The notes beneath the pieces were generated by a model. It did not search any database. It saw nothing but the letters and a program-made list of their open reading frames with translations, and had not been told where the DNA came from. The position numbers and the translations under genes are program-made. DNA of 64,000 nucleotides from WTGU01 sp965242855 (GTDB lineage: Bacteria > Pseudomonadota > Alphaproteobacteria > UBA828), in the NCBI GenBank assembly GCA_965242855.1, contig OZ251509.1, positions 2,852,001-2,916,000 on the forward strand, read 5' to 3'. This document shows positions 35,646-47,464 of the stretch, one piece after another (the stretch's first letter is position 1; each line of letters starts with the position of its first letter).

Positions 35646-38441
35646 ATGCGCCACGGAACTCGCCGGTGGATTCGTGCGATGGCGGTTCTCGCGCTTGCCG
35701 TGGCGGCCGCCGTGGCAACCGGTACTTCGTCGGCGGAGGCGGTGACCGAAGCCGCATCCGACGGGCGAACCTCGCTTGAGACGCTGCGGGTCGAACGCGG
35801 CGATACCCTGTCCGCCATGCTGACCGGGGCCGGCGTAGGCGCGGCCGATACCGACAACGTCAGCAAGGCGATCCGGCGGAAAACGAACCTGCGCAACATG
35901 TCCGTCGGGCGCCAAGTCAGGCTTCTCTTCGGAACCGACGGCGCCAAGCGGATCCTGCTCGCGGCGAGCGTCGAAACGAAGCCGGGCCGGTTCGTCGAGG
36001 CGACCCGCGCCGCGGACGGCCGCTACCGCGCGCGCCGCACCGCTTTCCCCCTCGTCCGCGCCCTTCCGGCGCCCGCCCGCCCGGCCGGCGGCGAGGAACG
36101 GGTTCTGACGGTGCGGCGTAACGACACGATCGGCGGGACCCTGCGCAATCTCGGGATCGCCGACCGGACCATCGACGCCGCCGTCGAAGCGCTCCGCGGC
36201 CAGTTCGATCCGCGTCGTCTGATGCCGGGTCACTCCATCGCAGTTACGGCGAACCGCGGCGCCGACGGCGCGTTGCGGCTGGACGGCTTCGCCGTGCATC
36301 TCGACGACGGATCGGCCGTCACGGTGACGCGGGCCGAGGGCGGTGGCTTCGCGACGCGCCGGACGACCGGGAGTGCGCCACCGGCCGCCCCGGCCCACGC
36401 GGCCGCCAAGCGCACGCCCCCGGACGATGATCGATCGGCAGGCGGACCCGACGCCGGAGGCCTTACGACCGGCGGAGCCGGGACGGCGGACGCCGCGCCA
36501 AGCCCGCGCCGCGCGCTTCGCCCGCCGCATCTCCGCCAGGGTATCGCCGCGCGAATCGTGGAAGCGCCGGAACGCGGCGCGGCGGCCGACCCGACGCGGT
36601 CCCGCGGCGCGCACGCGGGAGTCGGCGACACCCGGGTGGGGCGCGCCCATTCGGGACGCCGCCTCGGCCGAATCGCGCGCGCGCAGGACCCGCGCCCGGA
36701 ACTTCCGGCCGAAGCCGTCGTGGCGAGGAGCGGCGGCGGTTCGACGGAGGAGACGGTCACGTCGCGCACTGATCCGGTGCCGCTTCCGCCGGAGTTTCCG
36801 CCGTCGTTCGAGAAGCACGTCGAAGTGCGCGCGGGCGATACCTTGATGGCCATTCTCAGACGGCACGGGATCGACCGCCGGGAGGCGGACCAAGCCATTC
36901 GTGCGACGCGCAAGCTCTTCAACCCGAGGCGGCTGCGGATCGGCCAGGAGATCGTCCTGGTGACGGGTGTGGACCGGACCGGCGCGGATTCCCTGGAGGT
37001 CGTCGGTATCCGCACCGACACGGATCAGTTCGTCAAGGTGAGCCGTGCATCCGGCGGGACTTTCAAGGCGGCGCGCGTGGCGGTCATCGAAACCGGCATC
37101 GACGCCTCCCCGGCTGCGGCCGTCGCGGCGGCCCCGCCGGCGGAGGACGTGCGGCGCGCGGGCGGGGCGGACCGGACCGGTAACGGACAGCCGACGACCG
37201 GCGCCGCGGTCGCGGGAGTGGCGCCGACCATGCCTGCCGACGAACCGCGCGATGCGATCGCCGCCGCTCCGGGCGGCGCGGTGCCCATGCCCGGCGATCC
37301 GGACATCGCTGACGACGGTTTGATCCGGAAGGACGTCGTCATCGGCAAGGGCGACACGCTGTCCATCGCGCTGACGCGGGCCGGCTGCACGCGGGCGGAC
37401 GCGGAGGCCGCGATCGGCGCCTTTCGCGCGGTTCACGATCCGCGCCGGCTGCAGATCGGACAAACGCTCTCCGTCGGGTTCGAACCTGAAAGCAAAACGA
37501 GCGGCGCCGTTCGGCTCGCCGCGTTCACGCTGGGCGTGGCGCCGGATCGAGACGTGGTCGTCACGCGCGGAGACGACGGCGTCTTCCTGTCTCACGAAGT
37601 GGAGCGGCCGCTCGATCGCGTCCTGCGCAGAAAGGTCGGCGTGATCGAAACCAGCCTGTACAAAGCCGCGCTCGCCGTGGGCGTGCCGAGCCAGGCCGTG
37701 GCGGAGCTGACGCATATCTTCAGTTTTGATGTGGACTTCCAGCGCGATATCCAGCCGGGAAACGGCTTCGAGATCCTCTACGAGGCCGCCTACGACCGGA
37801 ACGGCGATTTCGTGGAGAACGGCCCTCTGCTCTACGCCGCACTCGAAGCCGGCGAGCGGGCGTTCGCGCTCTTCCGCTACGAACCCGACGACGGGCCGGC
37901 GGACTATTTCGACAGCCACGGGAAGAGCGCCCGCAAAGCCCTCATGCGCACTCCGATCAACGGCGCCCGCCTTTCCTCGGGCTACGGGATGCGCAAGCAC
38001 CCGATCCTCGGCTATTCGAAAAAGCATCTGGGGGTCGATTTCGCGGCACCGCGGGGCACGCCCGTTTTCGCCGCCGGAGACGGGACGATCGAGCGCGTCG
38101 GCCGCGAGGGAAATTACGGGAAGTATGTCCGTATCCGGCACAACGGCACTTACAGCACCGCCTACGCCCACCTCAGCGGCTACGCGAAAGGCATGAGCAA
38201 GGGCAGGCGGGTCCGGCAAGGCCAGATCATCGGCTATGTCGGCTCCACCGGAATGTCCACCGGCCCGCATCTCCACTACGAGGTGCTACGGAACCGCAAG
38301 CGGATCAACCCGACGACCCTCAAACTGCCGACCGGCCGGAAGCTGGAAGGAGAAGAACTCGCCGCTTTCCGCGGGCAAGTGGGCAAGATCAGGATATTGC
38401 TCGCCCAAACGCCATCGACGACGCGCCTCGCCCACCGTTAG
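35646..38441 (+). CDS. M23-family metallopeptidase with four LysM-like domains
   Basis: A 931-residue exported peptidoglycan hydrolase, about twice the usual length. A signal peptide covers about residues 10-33. Four LysM-like modules, each opening with a GDT or NDT turn, start near residues 50, 155, 393 and 565 (RGDTLSAMLTGAGV, RRNDTIGGTLRNLGI, RAGDTLMAILRRHGI, KGDTLSIALTRAG), separated by Ala/Pro/Gly-rich linkers. The LytM-type domain lies near residues 770-900, with zinc ligands in KKHLGVDFAAPRG and GPHLHYEV. It should cleave or remodel peptidoglycan in the periplasm, perhaps during division. The ATG at 35646 is the start nearest the signal peptide. Confidence 0.9.
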   Translation: MRHGTRRWIRAMAVLALAVAAAVATGTSSAEAVTEAASDGRTSLETLRVERGDTLSAMLTGAGVGAADTDNVSKAIRRKTNLRNMSVGRQVRLLFGTDGAKRILLAASVETKPGRFVEATRAADGRYRARRTAFPLVRALPAPARPAGGEERVLTVRRNDTIGGTLRNLGIADRTIDAAVEALRGQFDPRRLMPGHSIAVTANRGADGALRLDGFAVHLDDGSAVTVTRAEGGGFATRRTTGSAPPAAPAHAAAKRTPPDDDRSAGGPDAGGLTTGGAGTADAAPSPRRALRPPHLRQGIAARIVEAPERGAAADPTRSRGAHAGVGDTRVGRAHSGRRLGRIARAQDPRPELPAEAVVARSGGGSTEETVTSRTDPVPLPPEFPPSFEKHVEVRAGDTLMAILRRHGIDRREADQAIRATRKLFNPRRLRIGQEIVLVTGVDRTGADSLEVVGIRTDTDQFVKVSRASGGTFKAARVAVIETGIDASPAAAVAAAPPAEDVRRAGGADRTGNGQPTTGAAVAGVAPTMPADEPRDAIAAAPGGAVPMPGDPDIADDGLIRKDVVIGKGDTLSIALTRAGCTRADAEAAIGAFRAVHDPRRLQIGQTLSVGFEPESKTSGAVRLAAFTLGVAPDRDVVVTRGDDGVFLSHEVERPLDRVLRRKVGVIETSLYKAALAVGVPSQAVAELTHIFSFDVDFQRDIQPGNGFEILYEAAYDRNGDFVENGPLLYAALEAGERAFALFRYEPDDGPADYFDSHGKSARKALMRTPINGARLSSGYGMRKHPILGYSKKHLGVDFAAPRGTPVFAAGDGTIERVGREGNYGKYVRIRHNGTYSTAYAHLSGYAKGMSKGRRVRQGQIIGYVGSTGMSTGPHLHYEVLRNRKRINPTTLKLPTGRKLEGEELAAFRGQVGKIRILLAQTPSTTRLAHR

Positions 38442-38458
38442 CCCGGACGGCCTCCAAA

Positions 38459-38474
38459 CTCCCGTCCCCGGGAG
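38459..38474. terminator. Possible bidirectional terminator hairpin
   Basis: CTCCCG and CGGGAG form a perfect 6-bp stem with a TCCC loop in the 46-bp gap between the convergent M23 and clpB genes. There is no clear T-run, so this is a weak candidate. Confidence 0.3.
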
Positions 38475-38487
38475 AAGGGCGGCACGG

Positions 38488-41091
<2,604 letters not shown>

Positions 41092-41329
41092 GCTCCTTCC
41101 CTCGTTGGCCATCCGCCGCCGGAAGCCGGGTCGGCCCGCACGCCACGGGGGCTCCGGTGGAGCGCCGTGTTCCGAAGCGGTCGATCGTCATATGGGTTGG
41201 CCACTGCGGCGCGGCAAGAGCGCGCCGGCCGCGGCCAGGGGCCGGCGCCACGCCCGTCCCATACCCGGCCCGCCGCCCTCCGGCGCCACCCTCGCCGGAT
41301 GGGATAGGCCGTGGACGGAGCGGTCGTCT

Positions 41330-43288
41330 TCAGGGCGCGTGCAGATCGTCCAGGTCCGGCACCGGACCGTGGAGGGTGGCGTCCCGGTACCAGCTCTGCC
41401 GGGAAGCGGCGATAATCCGTTCGCGCTGGCCGGGATCGTCCGGCACGAAGCTGATCCAGAACTCCGCCATCTCTTCGTCGGAACCCCAGCCCCAGGTCAC
41501 CGTCTTGGGCGGCAGGGTCGGGTTGTAGGGGTTGGCGGTGGTGTTGTCGAAGCGGAACCAACCGTCGATGCGGCTGCCCGCCGGCAGATGCACCGGCTCG
41601 CGGAAGGCGTAGAGGTTCTGCCAGCGCAGATCCCATTCGGGGATATGGATCAGCGGCAGCTGGCTGCCGTCGGGCAGGGTGGCTATCGCCTTGGATTCGG
41701 CGCCCAGGTAGTGCATGTGCGGCAGGATGTCGATCAGCGTGAGGCCGGCCGGCACGTCCATGCGCACATGGCGCCAGTAGCCGTCGCTTTCGGGCGGGAT
41801 GGCGAGTTCCTGGGTGCCGATCAGCATGCCGTCCACCCAGTGCCGCACCGGCCCGTCGCCGAAATGGAGGCCGACGCTGCTGCGGTCTTCGGCCGCCTTG
41901 CCGGTGGGGTGGTAATGGACTTCGAGCACGAGATCGCCTGCGCCTGCCGGCAGCCACACGGCGTGGCCCTCGGGCAGTACATAGGGATCCATGCCCGGCA
42001 CATAGCCGCCGATGCCCCAGGTCTCCCCCTCGCCGCTGTAGTCGAAGAAGCTGCCGGTGCCGAAGACTGAAAAGCCGGGTTCCGCATCCTCGCCATCGCG
42101 GCGGCGCGCGCGCCCGGAATAGTCCACGAACAGGTTGGCGTGATGCACCACGCCGATGTCGCCGGGCAGGAATTCCACCGCCGTCAGCGCCCGCGCCCGT
42201 TCGAGCTCGAAGGGGACGACGAAATAGCGGTAGATGTCGGGGCCGCCGGCCGGCACCGGAAAGGCTTGCGTCATCTCCAGCACCATGTCAGGGGCACCGG
42301 CGCGCCAGACGATGTCCGGCCAGACGGTGGGGGGCAGGACGTCTTCCGGGCGCCCGCGCGGCGTCCCGGCCTCGGCCCAGGCGGCGATGAGCGCCACTTG
42401 GCGGTGGGACAGATGGCGCTGGCCGCGGAAGGTACCGAAACCCTCCGCAGCGCGCCAGGGGGGCATGATGCCTTCGGCGGTGACATGGGCCATGGTGCGC
42501 GCCCGGAAGGCCGCCAGCGCATAGCTGTCCAGCGCGAAGGGCGCCACCGCGCCGGCCCGGTGGCATTCGACGCAGTTGGCGGCCAGCAGCGGCTGGATGT
42601 GGCGGTTGTAGGTGACGTCGTCCGGCAGCGCCTCGCCCCAGGCTTCGAACACGCAGCCCACCGCTTGGGTGCGGCGCGGTGCCGGCGTTCGGTCCTGGCC
42701 CAGCGCGTCCAGCACCGCTTGCAGATCGTGATGCGAGAAGCTGTTGCGCAAGACGCCGATGGCAGCGAAGCGATCGTCGATGCGCCCGCGGTAGATCGCC
42801 CGGTCGTCGGGCGTGACCACGAAGGCCTCCGGCGTGATCTGCGGGCCAAGGCGCAACGCCAGATCGCCGCCGCTGTCGAACAGCACCGGGAAGGCAAGGC
42901 CGTAATCGGTGACGAAGGCCCGCGCCTCGGCCGCCGTCAGCAGCGGGCCGGAGACGACGCCATAGAAGGCGACCCCGGCCGCGCGGGCGCGGTCGTAGAG
43001 CGTGTTCAACTCCGGCGCGTAGCGGTTGGAAATGGGGCAGCCGGGATTGATGAACACCAGCGCCAGCGGCCCCGGCTCGCCCGTCACCTCGCCCAGGCGG
43101 TGGACGCGCCCGGCGAGATCGGCGACGCGCACACCGTGGAGGCGGACCCGCTGCCCCGCCCATTCCTCGCTGTGCGTGGCGGCGGGCGCGGCCGTGTCGT
43201 GGGTATCCTGGGCCGCCGGCACGCTGAAGGCGAAGGCGGCGAGGGTTGCGAGGGCGGCAAGAGCGAAGACGAGGCTTGCGAGTTTCAT
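41330..43288 (-). CDS. Exported redoxin / cytochrome c / copper monooxygenase-like fusion protein
   Basis: A 652-residue secreted protein with a signal peptide (about residues 1-26) and three parts. Residues about 45-190 are a thioredoxin-like redoxin domain with a single reactive cysteine in FINPGCPISNRYAPEL. Next comes a heme c site, CVECH at about 239-243, with MPPW downstream as in cytochrome c domains. Residues about 310-640 resemble type II copper ascorbate-dependent monooxygenases (PHM-like), with histidines in GVVHHANLF, VHYHPTG and PHMHYLG. Electron flow from heme to copper within one chain is an inference. It sits between DUF4167 and clpB, which are usually closer together, suggesting insertion. 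Confidence 0.82.
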   Translation of the reverse strand: MKLASLVFALAALATLAAFAFSVPAAQDTHDTAAPAATHSEEWAGQRVRLHGVRVADLAGRVHRLGEVTGEPGPLALVFINPGCPISNRYAPELNTLYDRARAAGVAFYGVVSGPLLTAAEARAFVTDYGLAFPVLFDSGGDLALRLGPQITPEAFVVTPDDRAIYRGRIDDRFAAIGVLRNSFSHHDLQAVLDALGQDRTPAPRRTQAVGCVFEAWGEALPDDVTYNRHIQPLLAANCVECHRAGAVAPFALDSYALAAFRARTMAHVTAEGIMPPWRAAEGFGTFRGQRHLSHRQVALIAAWAEAGTPRGRPEDVLPPTVWPDIVWRAGAPDMVLEMTQAFPVPAGGPDIYRYFVVPFELERARALTAVEFLPGDIGVVHHANLFVDYSGRARRRDGEDAEPGFSVFGTGSFFDYSGEGETWGIGGYVPGMDPYVLPEGHAVWLPAGAGDLVLEVHYHPTGKAAEDRSSVGLHFGDGPVRHWVDGMLIGTQELAIPPESDGYWRHVRMDVPAGLTLIDILPHMHYLGAESKAIATLPDGSQLPLIHIPEWDLRWQNLYAFREPVHLPAGSRIDGWFRFDNTTANPYNPTLPPKTVTWGWGSDEEMAEFWISFVPDDPGQRERIIAASRQSWYRDATLHGPVPDLDDLHAP

Positions 43289-43402
43289 GGTTCTCTTCCT
43301 CCTCCGATTTCACCCCCTATCCGCAAGTAGCGCCCACAGTGTCCGGCAGCGCCTCGAACGACCGCGCCGACAGGGTTGCGGCCCGGCGCACCGGAAGGAT
43401 GG

Positions 43403-43819
43403 TCAGGACGCTTGCGGCGCGTGCTCCGCGGGCGAACCGGGCGCGTCGGCACCCGCCGGCGGCCGCTCGGCATGTGCCGCCGGCGGCTCCCGCTCCTCGA
43501 TCGGCTGTTGTTCCTCGCGGGGTTGGGGGCCGCCTGGCTGGGCCGGCGCGCGGGGTTGTCGCTGATCCCAGCCATTGGCGGCGACCACGCGATGATAATG
43601 CTCGGCGTGCTGGAAGAAGTTCTCCGCGCCGATGCGGTCCCCGGCCGAGAGCGCGTCCCGCGCCAGCGCCTGATACTTCTCGATGACCTGGAACGCCGTC
43701 CCCCGGATCTTCCCTTCGGGGCCGTTGCTCTCGAAGGTCGAACCCCGCCCGTGGAAGCCGGGGCGCCGCCCGTTGCCTCTGTGTCCGCGTGAGCGCCTGT
43801 TGCTGTTTGGACCTTTCAT
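43403..43819 (-). CDS. DUF4167 domain protein
   Basis: A 138-residue alphaproteobacterial protein. The conserved part is residues about 27-85: STFESNGPEGKIRGTAFQVIEKYQALARDAL, then RIGAENFFQHAEHYHRVV. The N-terminus is Arg/Gly-rich (RRSRGHRGNGRRPG), possibly RNA-binding, and the C-terminal 50 residues are Pro/Ala/Glu-rich. It lies just downstream of prmC, a conserved arrangement. Confidence 0.88.
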   Translation of the reverse strand: MKGPNSNRRSRGHRGNGRRPGFHGRGSTFESNGPEGKIRGTAFQVIEKYQALARDALSAGDRIGAENFFQHAEHYHRVVAANGWDQRQPRAPAQPGGPQPREEQQPIEEREPPAAHAERPPAGADAPGSPAEHAPQAS

Positions 43820-43870
43820 GCCGATTGCCTTCCGCCCCTCAGAGTCCGTCTTGAAACGAGTGAAGTGGTT

Positions 43871-45031
43871 TCAGTGCGTCGTCCCGGCTCGGTTCACACT
43901 GCGATCGCCCGCGCTTCGCGGACCGGGTGAAATGCACGGCGCGTTCCGGGACGGACATTCACGCATGGCCATGCGACAAGCCCCGATGCGCAGGTTTCGG
44001 TCGCGTATGCCAGCTTTGTCGCTGAGCGACTCGACGAGGCCGCCCAAGCGGCCGCGATTCGGGAGTCCCGCAGACCCTAACCGGGACGGCGTGGTTTGCA
44101 ACCCCTTATTTCGCAGGCGCGCGAGGACGGAGCGACGAGGCGCTCGGTCGCCCGAAAGCCCCGGCGCCGGCTTCCGGGCGAACAGCAGGCACCGTTCGAT
44201 GCCCGCCAGATCCCGCCGGCGGCCGGTTTCCGCAAGACCGGCCGCTTCGAACACCGCCGCGACTCCGGCCGCCATCCCGGCGCCGACCTCGACCGCGAAG
44301 ATGCCCTCGGGCGCGAGAAGGCGAGCGATGTGCGGTGCCAGTCGTCGGTAACAGTCGCGCCCGTCCGACCCGCCGTCCAGCGCGCGCTGTGGCTCGTAGC
44401 GGGCAACGTCCGGTGCCAGAGATGCCATTTCGGCGGCGGCGACGTAGGGCGGGTTGCTCACGATGACGTCGAAGCGCCCGGCGAGCGGCTCCCCCCAATC
44501 GGCGGCGAGGAACGACGCCCGGTCGCCGACGCCGAGGCGGCGGGCGTTGTCGCGCGCGAGGGAGACGGCGTCGACGCCGGAGTCGATGCCGACCCCGACG
44601 GCGCCGGGTAGTTCGTGAAGGAGAGCCGTGAGCAGGCAGCCCGAACCGGTCCCGAGATCGAGCAGAAACGGGCGCGGTGGAAGCGACCCGGCCCGTTCCA
44701 GGATCGCCTCCACGACCGTTTCAGTCTCCGGTCGCGGCACGAGCGTCGAGCGGTCGACGGCGAAATCGAGGCTCCAGAATTCACGCCGGCCCGTGATATG
44801 GGCGATGGGCTCGCGGGCGGCGCGACGCCGCACGAGCGCCACGAGCCGTTCGGCCTCGGCGTCGGTGAGCGGGAGGTCCGGGGCGACGAACAGGGCTTCG
44901 CGCGTCAGTCCCAGCGCGTGCTGCATCAGCAGGCGGGATTCGCGGGCGGGCCCGGCAACGCCCGCCGCCCCGAGGCACCGGGTCGCCGCCCGCATCGCGC
45001 CGGCGCGCGTCGCGGCGGGCGCACCGCTCAT
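43871..45031 (-). CDS. prmC: Peptide-chain release factor glutamine methyltransferase, with long C-terminal extension
   Basis: PrmC methylates the glutamine of the GGQ motif in release factors. Residues 1 to about 293 match the family: an N-terminal helical domain, LLDLGTGSGCLLTALL for S-adenosylmethionine, and the catalytic NPPY in FDVIVSNPPYVAAAE. The last 90 or so residues, after CLLFARKPAP, have no similarity to PrmC and are Arg/Ser/Gly-rich, ending only 51 bp before the DUF4167 start. The natural stop was probably lost and the gene now reads into the former spacer. Its start overlaps prfA by 4 bp. Confidence 0.9.
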   Translation of the reverse strand: MSGAPAATRAGAMRAATRCLGAAGVAGPARESRLLMQHALGLTREALFVAPDLPLTDAEAERLVALVRRRAAREPIAHITGRREFWSLDFAVDRSTLVPRPETETVVEAILERAGSLPPRPFLLDLGTGSGCLLTALLHELPGAVGVGIDSGVDAVSLARDNARRLGVGDRASFLAADWGEPLAGRFDVIVSNPPYVAAAEMASLAPDVARYEPQRALDGGSDGRDCYRRLAPHIARLLAPEGIFAVEVGAGMAAGVAAVFEAAGLAETGRRRDLAGIERCLLFARKPAPGLSGDRAPRRSVLARLRNKGLQTTPSRLGSAGLPNRGRLGGLVESLSDKAGIRDRNLRIGACRMAMRECPSRNAPCISPGPRSAGDRSVNRAGTTH

Positions 45032-46116
45032 TCCGCCTCCGCGAGGCGGGCCGCCTGGTCCGCCGTGATCAGCCGGTCGATGACCTCATCGAGCGCTTCG
45101 CCGCTCAGCACCTTGTCGAGCTTGTGCAGGGTAAGGTCGATGCGGTGGTCGCTCACCCGCCCCTGCGGGAAGTTGTAGGTGCGGATACGCTCGGAGCGAT
45201 CGCCGGAGCCGATCTGGCCGCGCCGCGCGGCGGCGCGTTCGGCCTCCCGGAGCGCGCGCTCCCGATCGTAGAGCCGCGCGCGCAGCACCTTCATCGCCTT
45301 GGCCTTGTTCTTGTGCTGCGATTTCTCGTCCTGTTGGGTAACCACGATTCCCGTCGGCAGATGCGTGATGCGCACCGCGCTGTCCGTCGTGTTGACGCTC
45401 TGGCCGCCCGGGCCGCTCGACCGGTAGACGTCGATCCGCAGCTCCTTCTCGTCCACCGCGACATCGACGTCCCCGGCCTCGGGCAGAACGGCGACCGTCG
45501 CCGCGGAGGTATGAATGCGCCCGCTCGCCTCGGTCTCGGGCACCCGCTGGACGCGATGCACGCCGGATTCGTATTTGAGCCGCGCATAGACGCCGCGTCC
45601 GCCGACCGATCCGACGGCCTCCTTGACTCCGCCGAGGCCGGTCTCCGACACCGACATCAACTCGAATTTCCATCGGCGCGCCTCAGCGTAGCGTTGATAC
45701 ATCCGCAGCAGATCGCCGGCGAAAAGCGCCGCTTCTTCACCGCCGGTTCCGGCGCGGATTTCGAGAATGGCGTTGCGTTCGTCGGCGGCGTCCTTTGGCA
45801 GGAGGAGCAATTTGAGCGCGTGTTCCTTCTCGAGGATCACTGCCCTCAGCGTGTCGTACTCCGCTTCGGCGAGCGTACGCATCTCCGGCTCGCTCGCAGG
45901 ATCGTCGGCCATCGCGCGGAGATCGTCGGCCTCCTTGCGGGCGGCGCGCAGCGCGGCGATCGCCTCGACGATCGGCGAAAGCTCGGCATACTCTCGCGAG
46001 AGTCGCGCGCGCTCTTCCCGTGTCGGCGCCCGTTCGGCCGAGAGCGCGGCGGCGAGGGCGCGATGGCGGGCGAGCACCCGATCCAGGCGCTCCTGGAAGC
46101 CCGCGCCGCCGTTCAC
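45028..46116 (-). CDS. prfA: Peptide chain release factor 1
   Basis: A 362-residue RF1, which ends translation at UAA and UAG. The GGQ loop is in GPGGQSVNTTDSAVRITHLPTG (first 20 residues shown as GPGGQSVNTTDSAVRITHLP), and the stop-reading region has VPETEASGRIHTSAATV, where PET is the RF1 form of the PxT motif. Length matches the family. It overlaps hisS upstream and prmC downstream by 4 bp each, so the three are translationally coupled, and PrmC modifies this protein. Confidence 0.96.
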   Translation of the reverse strand: MNGGAGFQERLDRVLARHRALAAALSAERAPTREERARLSREYAELSPIVEAIAALRAARKEADDLRAMADDPASEPEMRTLAEAEYDTLRAVILEKEHALKLLLLPKDAADERNAILEIRAGTGGEEAALFAGDLLRMYQRYAEARRWKFELMSVSETGLGGVKEAVGSVGGRGVYARLKYESGVHRVQRVPETEASGRIHTSAATVAVLPEAGDVDVAVDEKELRIDVYRSSGPGGQSVNTTDSAVRITHLPTGIVVTQQDEKSQHKNKAKAMKVLRARLYDRERALREAERAAARRGQIGSGDRSERIRTYNFPQGRVSDHRIDLTLHKLDKVLSGEALDEVIDRLITADQAARLAEAE

Positions 46117-47366
46117 CGCGCGCCCGTATAGCGGGCCAGAAAGCCGTTGAGGTCCGCGCGCGCGATCTCGACCTGCTCGCCGCGATCGAGATCGCGAACG
46201 GTCACCACGCCCCGGTCGACCTCATCGTCGCCCAGGATGACCGCTGCGGCCGCACGCGCCTGGTCGGCCCGTTTCAGGCGCTTCGAAAGATTGCCGCGAT
46301 AGGTGAGCTCCACCGTGAAACCGCCGTGGCGAAGCCGGTGGGCGATCCCCAGCGCCGCGGTTTCGGCCCGCTGGCCGAGCGGCACGACGGCGATCGGGCG
46401 GACGGGCGCATCGACGGCGCCGACGAGGGCGGCCAGCCGTTCGATGCCGGCGGCCCAACCGACGCCGGGCGTCGGCGGCCCGCCCATGGTCTCCACCAAG
46501 CCATCGTAACGGCCACCGGCCAGAACCGCGCCCTGGGCGCCGAGCGCGTCGGTGGTGAATTCGAACGCCGTATGGCAGTAGTAATCCAGCCCCCGCACGA
46601 GCCCGGCATTTCGGACGAAGGCGACGTCGAGCCCGGCGAGACCATCGCGGACGGCCTGGAAAAACGACGCTGCCCGCTCGCTCATGTGAGCGTCGATCTC
46701 CGGGGCGCCGGCCAGGATCGTCCGATCACCCTCGTCCTTGGAATCGAGAATTCGCAGTGGATTACGCCGCAGACGCCCCCGGCTCTCATCGGAGAGCGCG
46801 TCCTCGCGGCTCAGGAGATAGGCGACGAGTGCCTCCCGCCAGGAGCGACGACTCTCCTCGTCGGCGAGGGTGTTCAGCTCGAGGGTGACCTTGTCGAGCA
46901 CGCCCAGATCCGAGAGGAGATGCGCGCCAAGCGCGATCACCTCGACATCCGCGAGCGGCTCGGCGACTCCCATCAATTCGACGCCGATCTGATGAAACTG
47001 GCGAAGTCGGCCCTTCTGCGGCCGCTCATACCGAAACATCGGCCCGGCGTAAAAGCTCTTGACGGGCAAGCGCTGGCCGAGCGCGCCGCAGACCAGGGCG
47101 CGCGCCACGCCGGCGGTGTTTTCCGGCCGCAGCGTCAGCTCGGCACCGCCGCGATCCGGGAAGGTGTACATCTCCTTGGTCACTACGTCGGAGGTGTCGC
47201 CCAGGGTGCGCCGGAACACCTCGCTGAACTCGAAAATCGGCGTCGCGATCTCGGCGAAACCGTAGCGCGCGGCGAGCGCGCGGCAGCGCTCGATCACGTG
47301 GCGGTGGCGGCGCATGTCGTCCGCCGCAATATCGTGGGTTCCGCGAACCGGCAGCAGTTTGCGCAC
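46113..47366 (-). CDS. hisS: Histidine--tRNA ligase
   Basis: A 417-residue class II aminoacyl-tRNA synthetase that charges tRNA-His. Motifs seen are VRGTHDI at the start, TPIFEFSEVF, motif 2 in MFRYERPQKGRLRQFHQIGVE, histidine-specific LDYYCHTAFEF and GGRYDGLVETMGG, and the C-terminal anticodon-binding domain (IAVVPLGQRAE onward). The stop overlaps the prfA start. It is the first gene of the hisS-prfA-prmC unit. Confidence 0.96.
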   Translation of the reverse strand: MRKLLPVRGTHDIAADDMRRHRHVIERCRALAARYGFAEIATPIFEFSEVFRRTLGDTSDVVTKEMYTFPDRGGAELTLRPENTAGVARALVCGALGQRLPVKSFYAGPMFRYERPQKGRLRQFHQIGVELMGVAEPLADVEVIALGAHLLSDLGVLDKVTLELNTLADEESRRSWREALVAYLLSREDALSDESRGRLRRNPLRILDSKDEGDRTILAGAPEIDAHMSERAASFFQAVRDGLAGLDVAFVRNAGLVRGLDYYCHTAFEFTTDALGAQGAVLAGGRYDGLVETMGGPPTPGVGWAAGIERLAALVGAVDAPVRPIAVVPLGQRAETAALGIAHRLRHGGFTVELTYRGNLSKRLKRADQARAAAAVILGDDEVDRGVVTVRDLDRGEQVEIARADLNGFLARYTGAR

Positions 47367-47464
47367 GAAGGGATTCCCGGGCGGCGCCCGCCGACGAGCG
47401 GACGGCGGCGGGGCTAACGGCTCACACCGACGGTTCCGGCAAGTACGGCCGGGCGCCCCGGCGG

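Noticed and set aside
35163..38276. A 1037-residue frame on the minus strand
   Set aside because: Antisense shadow of the M23 peptidase gene and the DUF465 gene; composition is Arg/Asp-biased with no domain.
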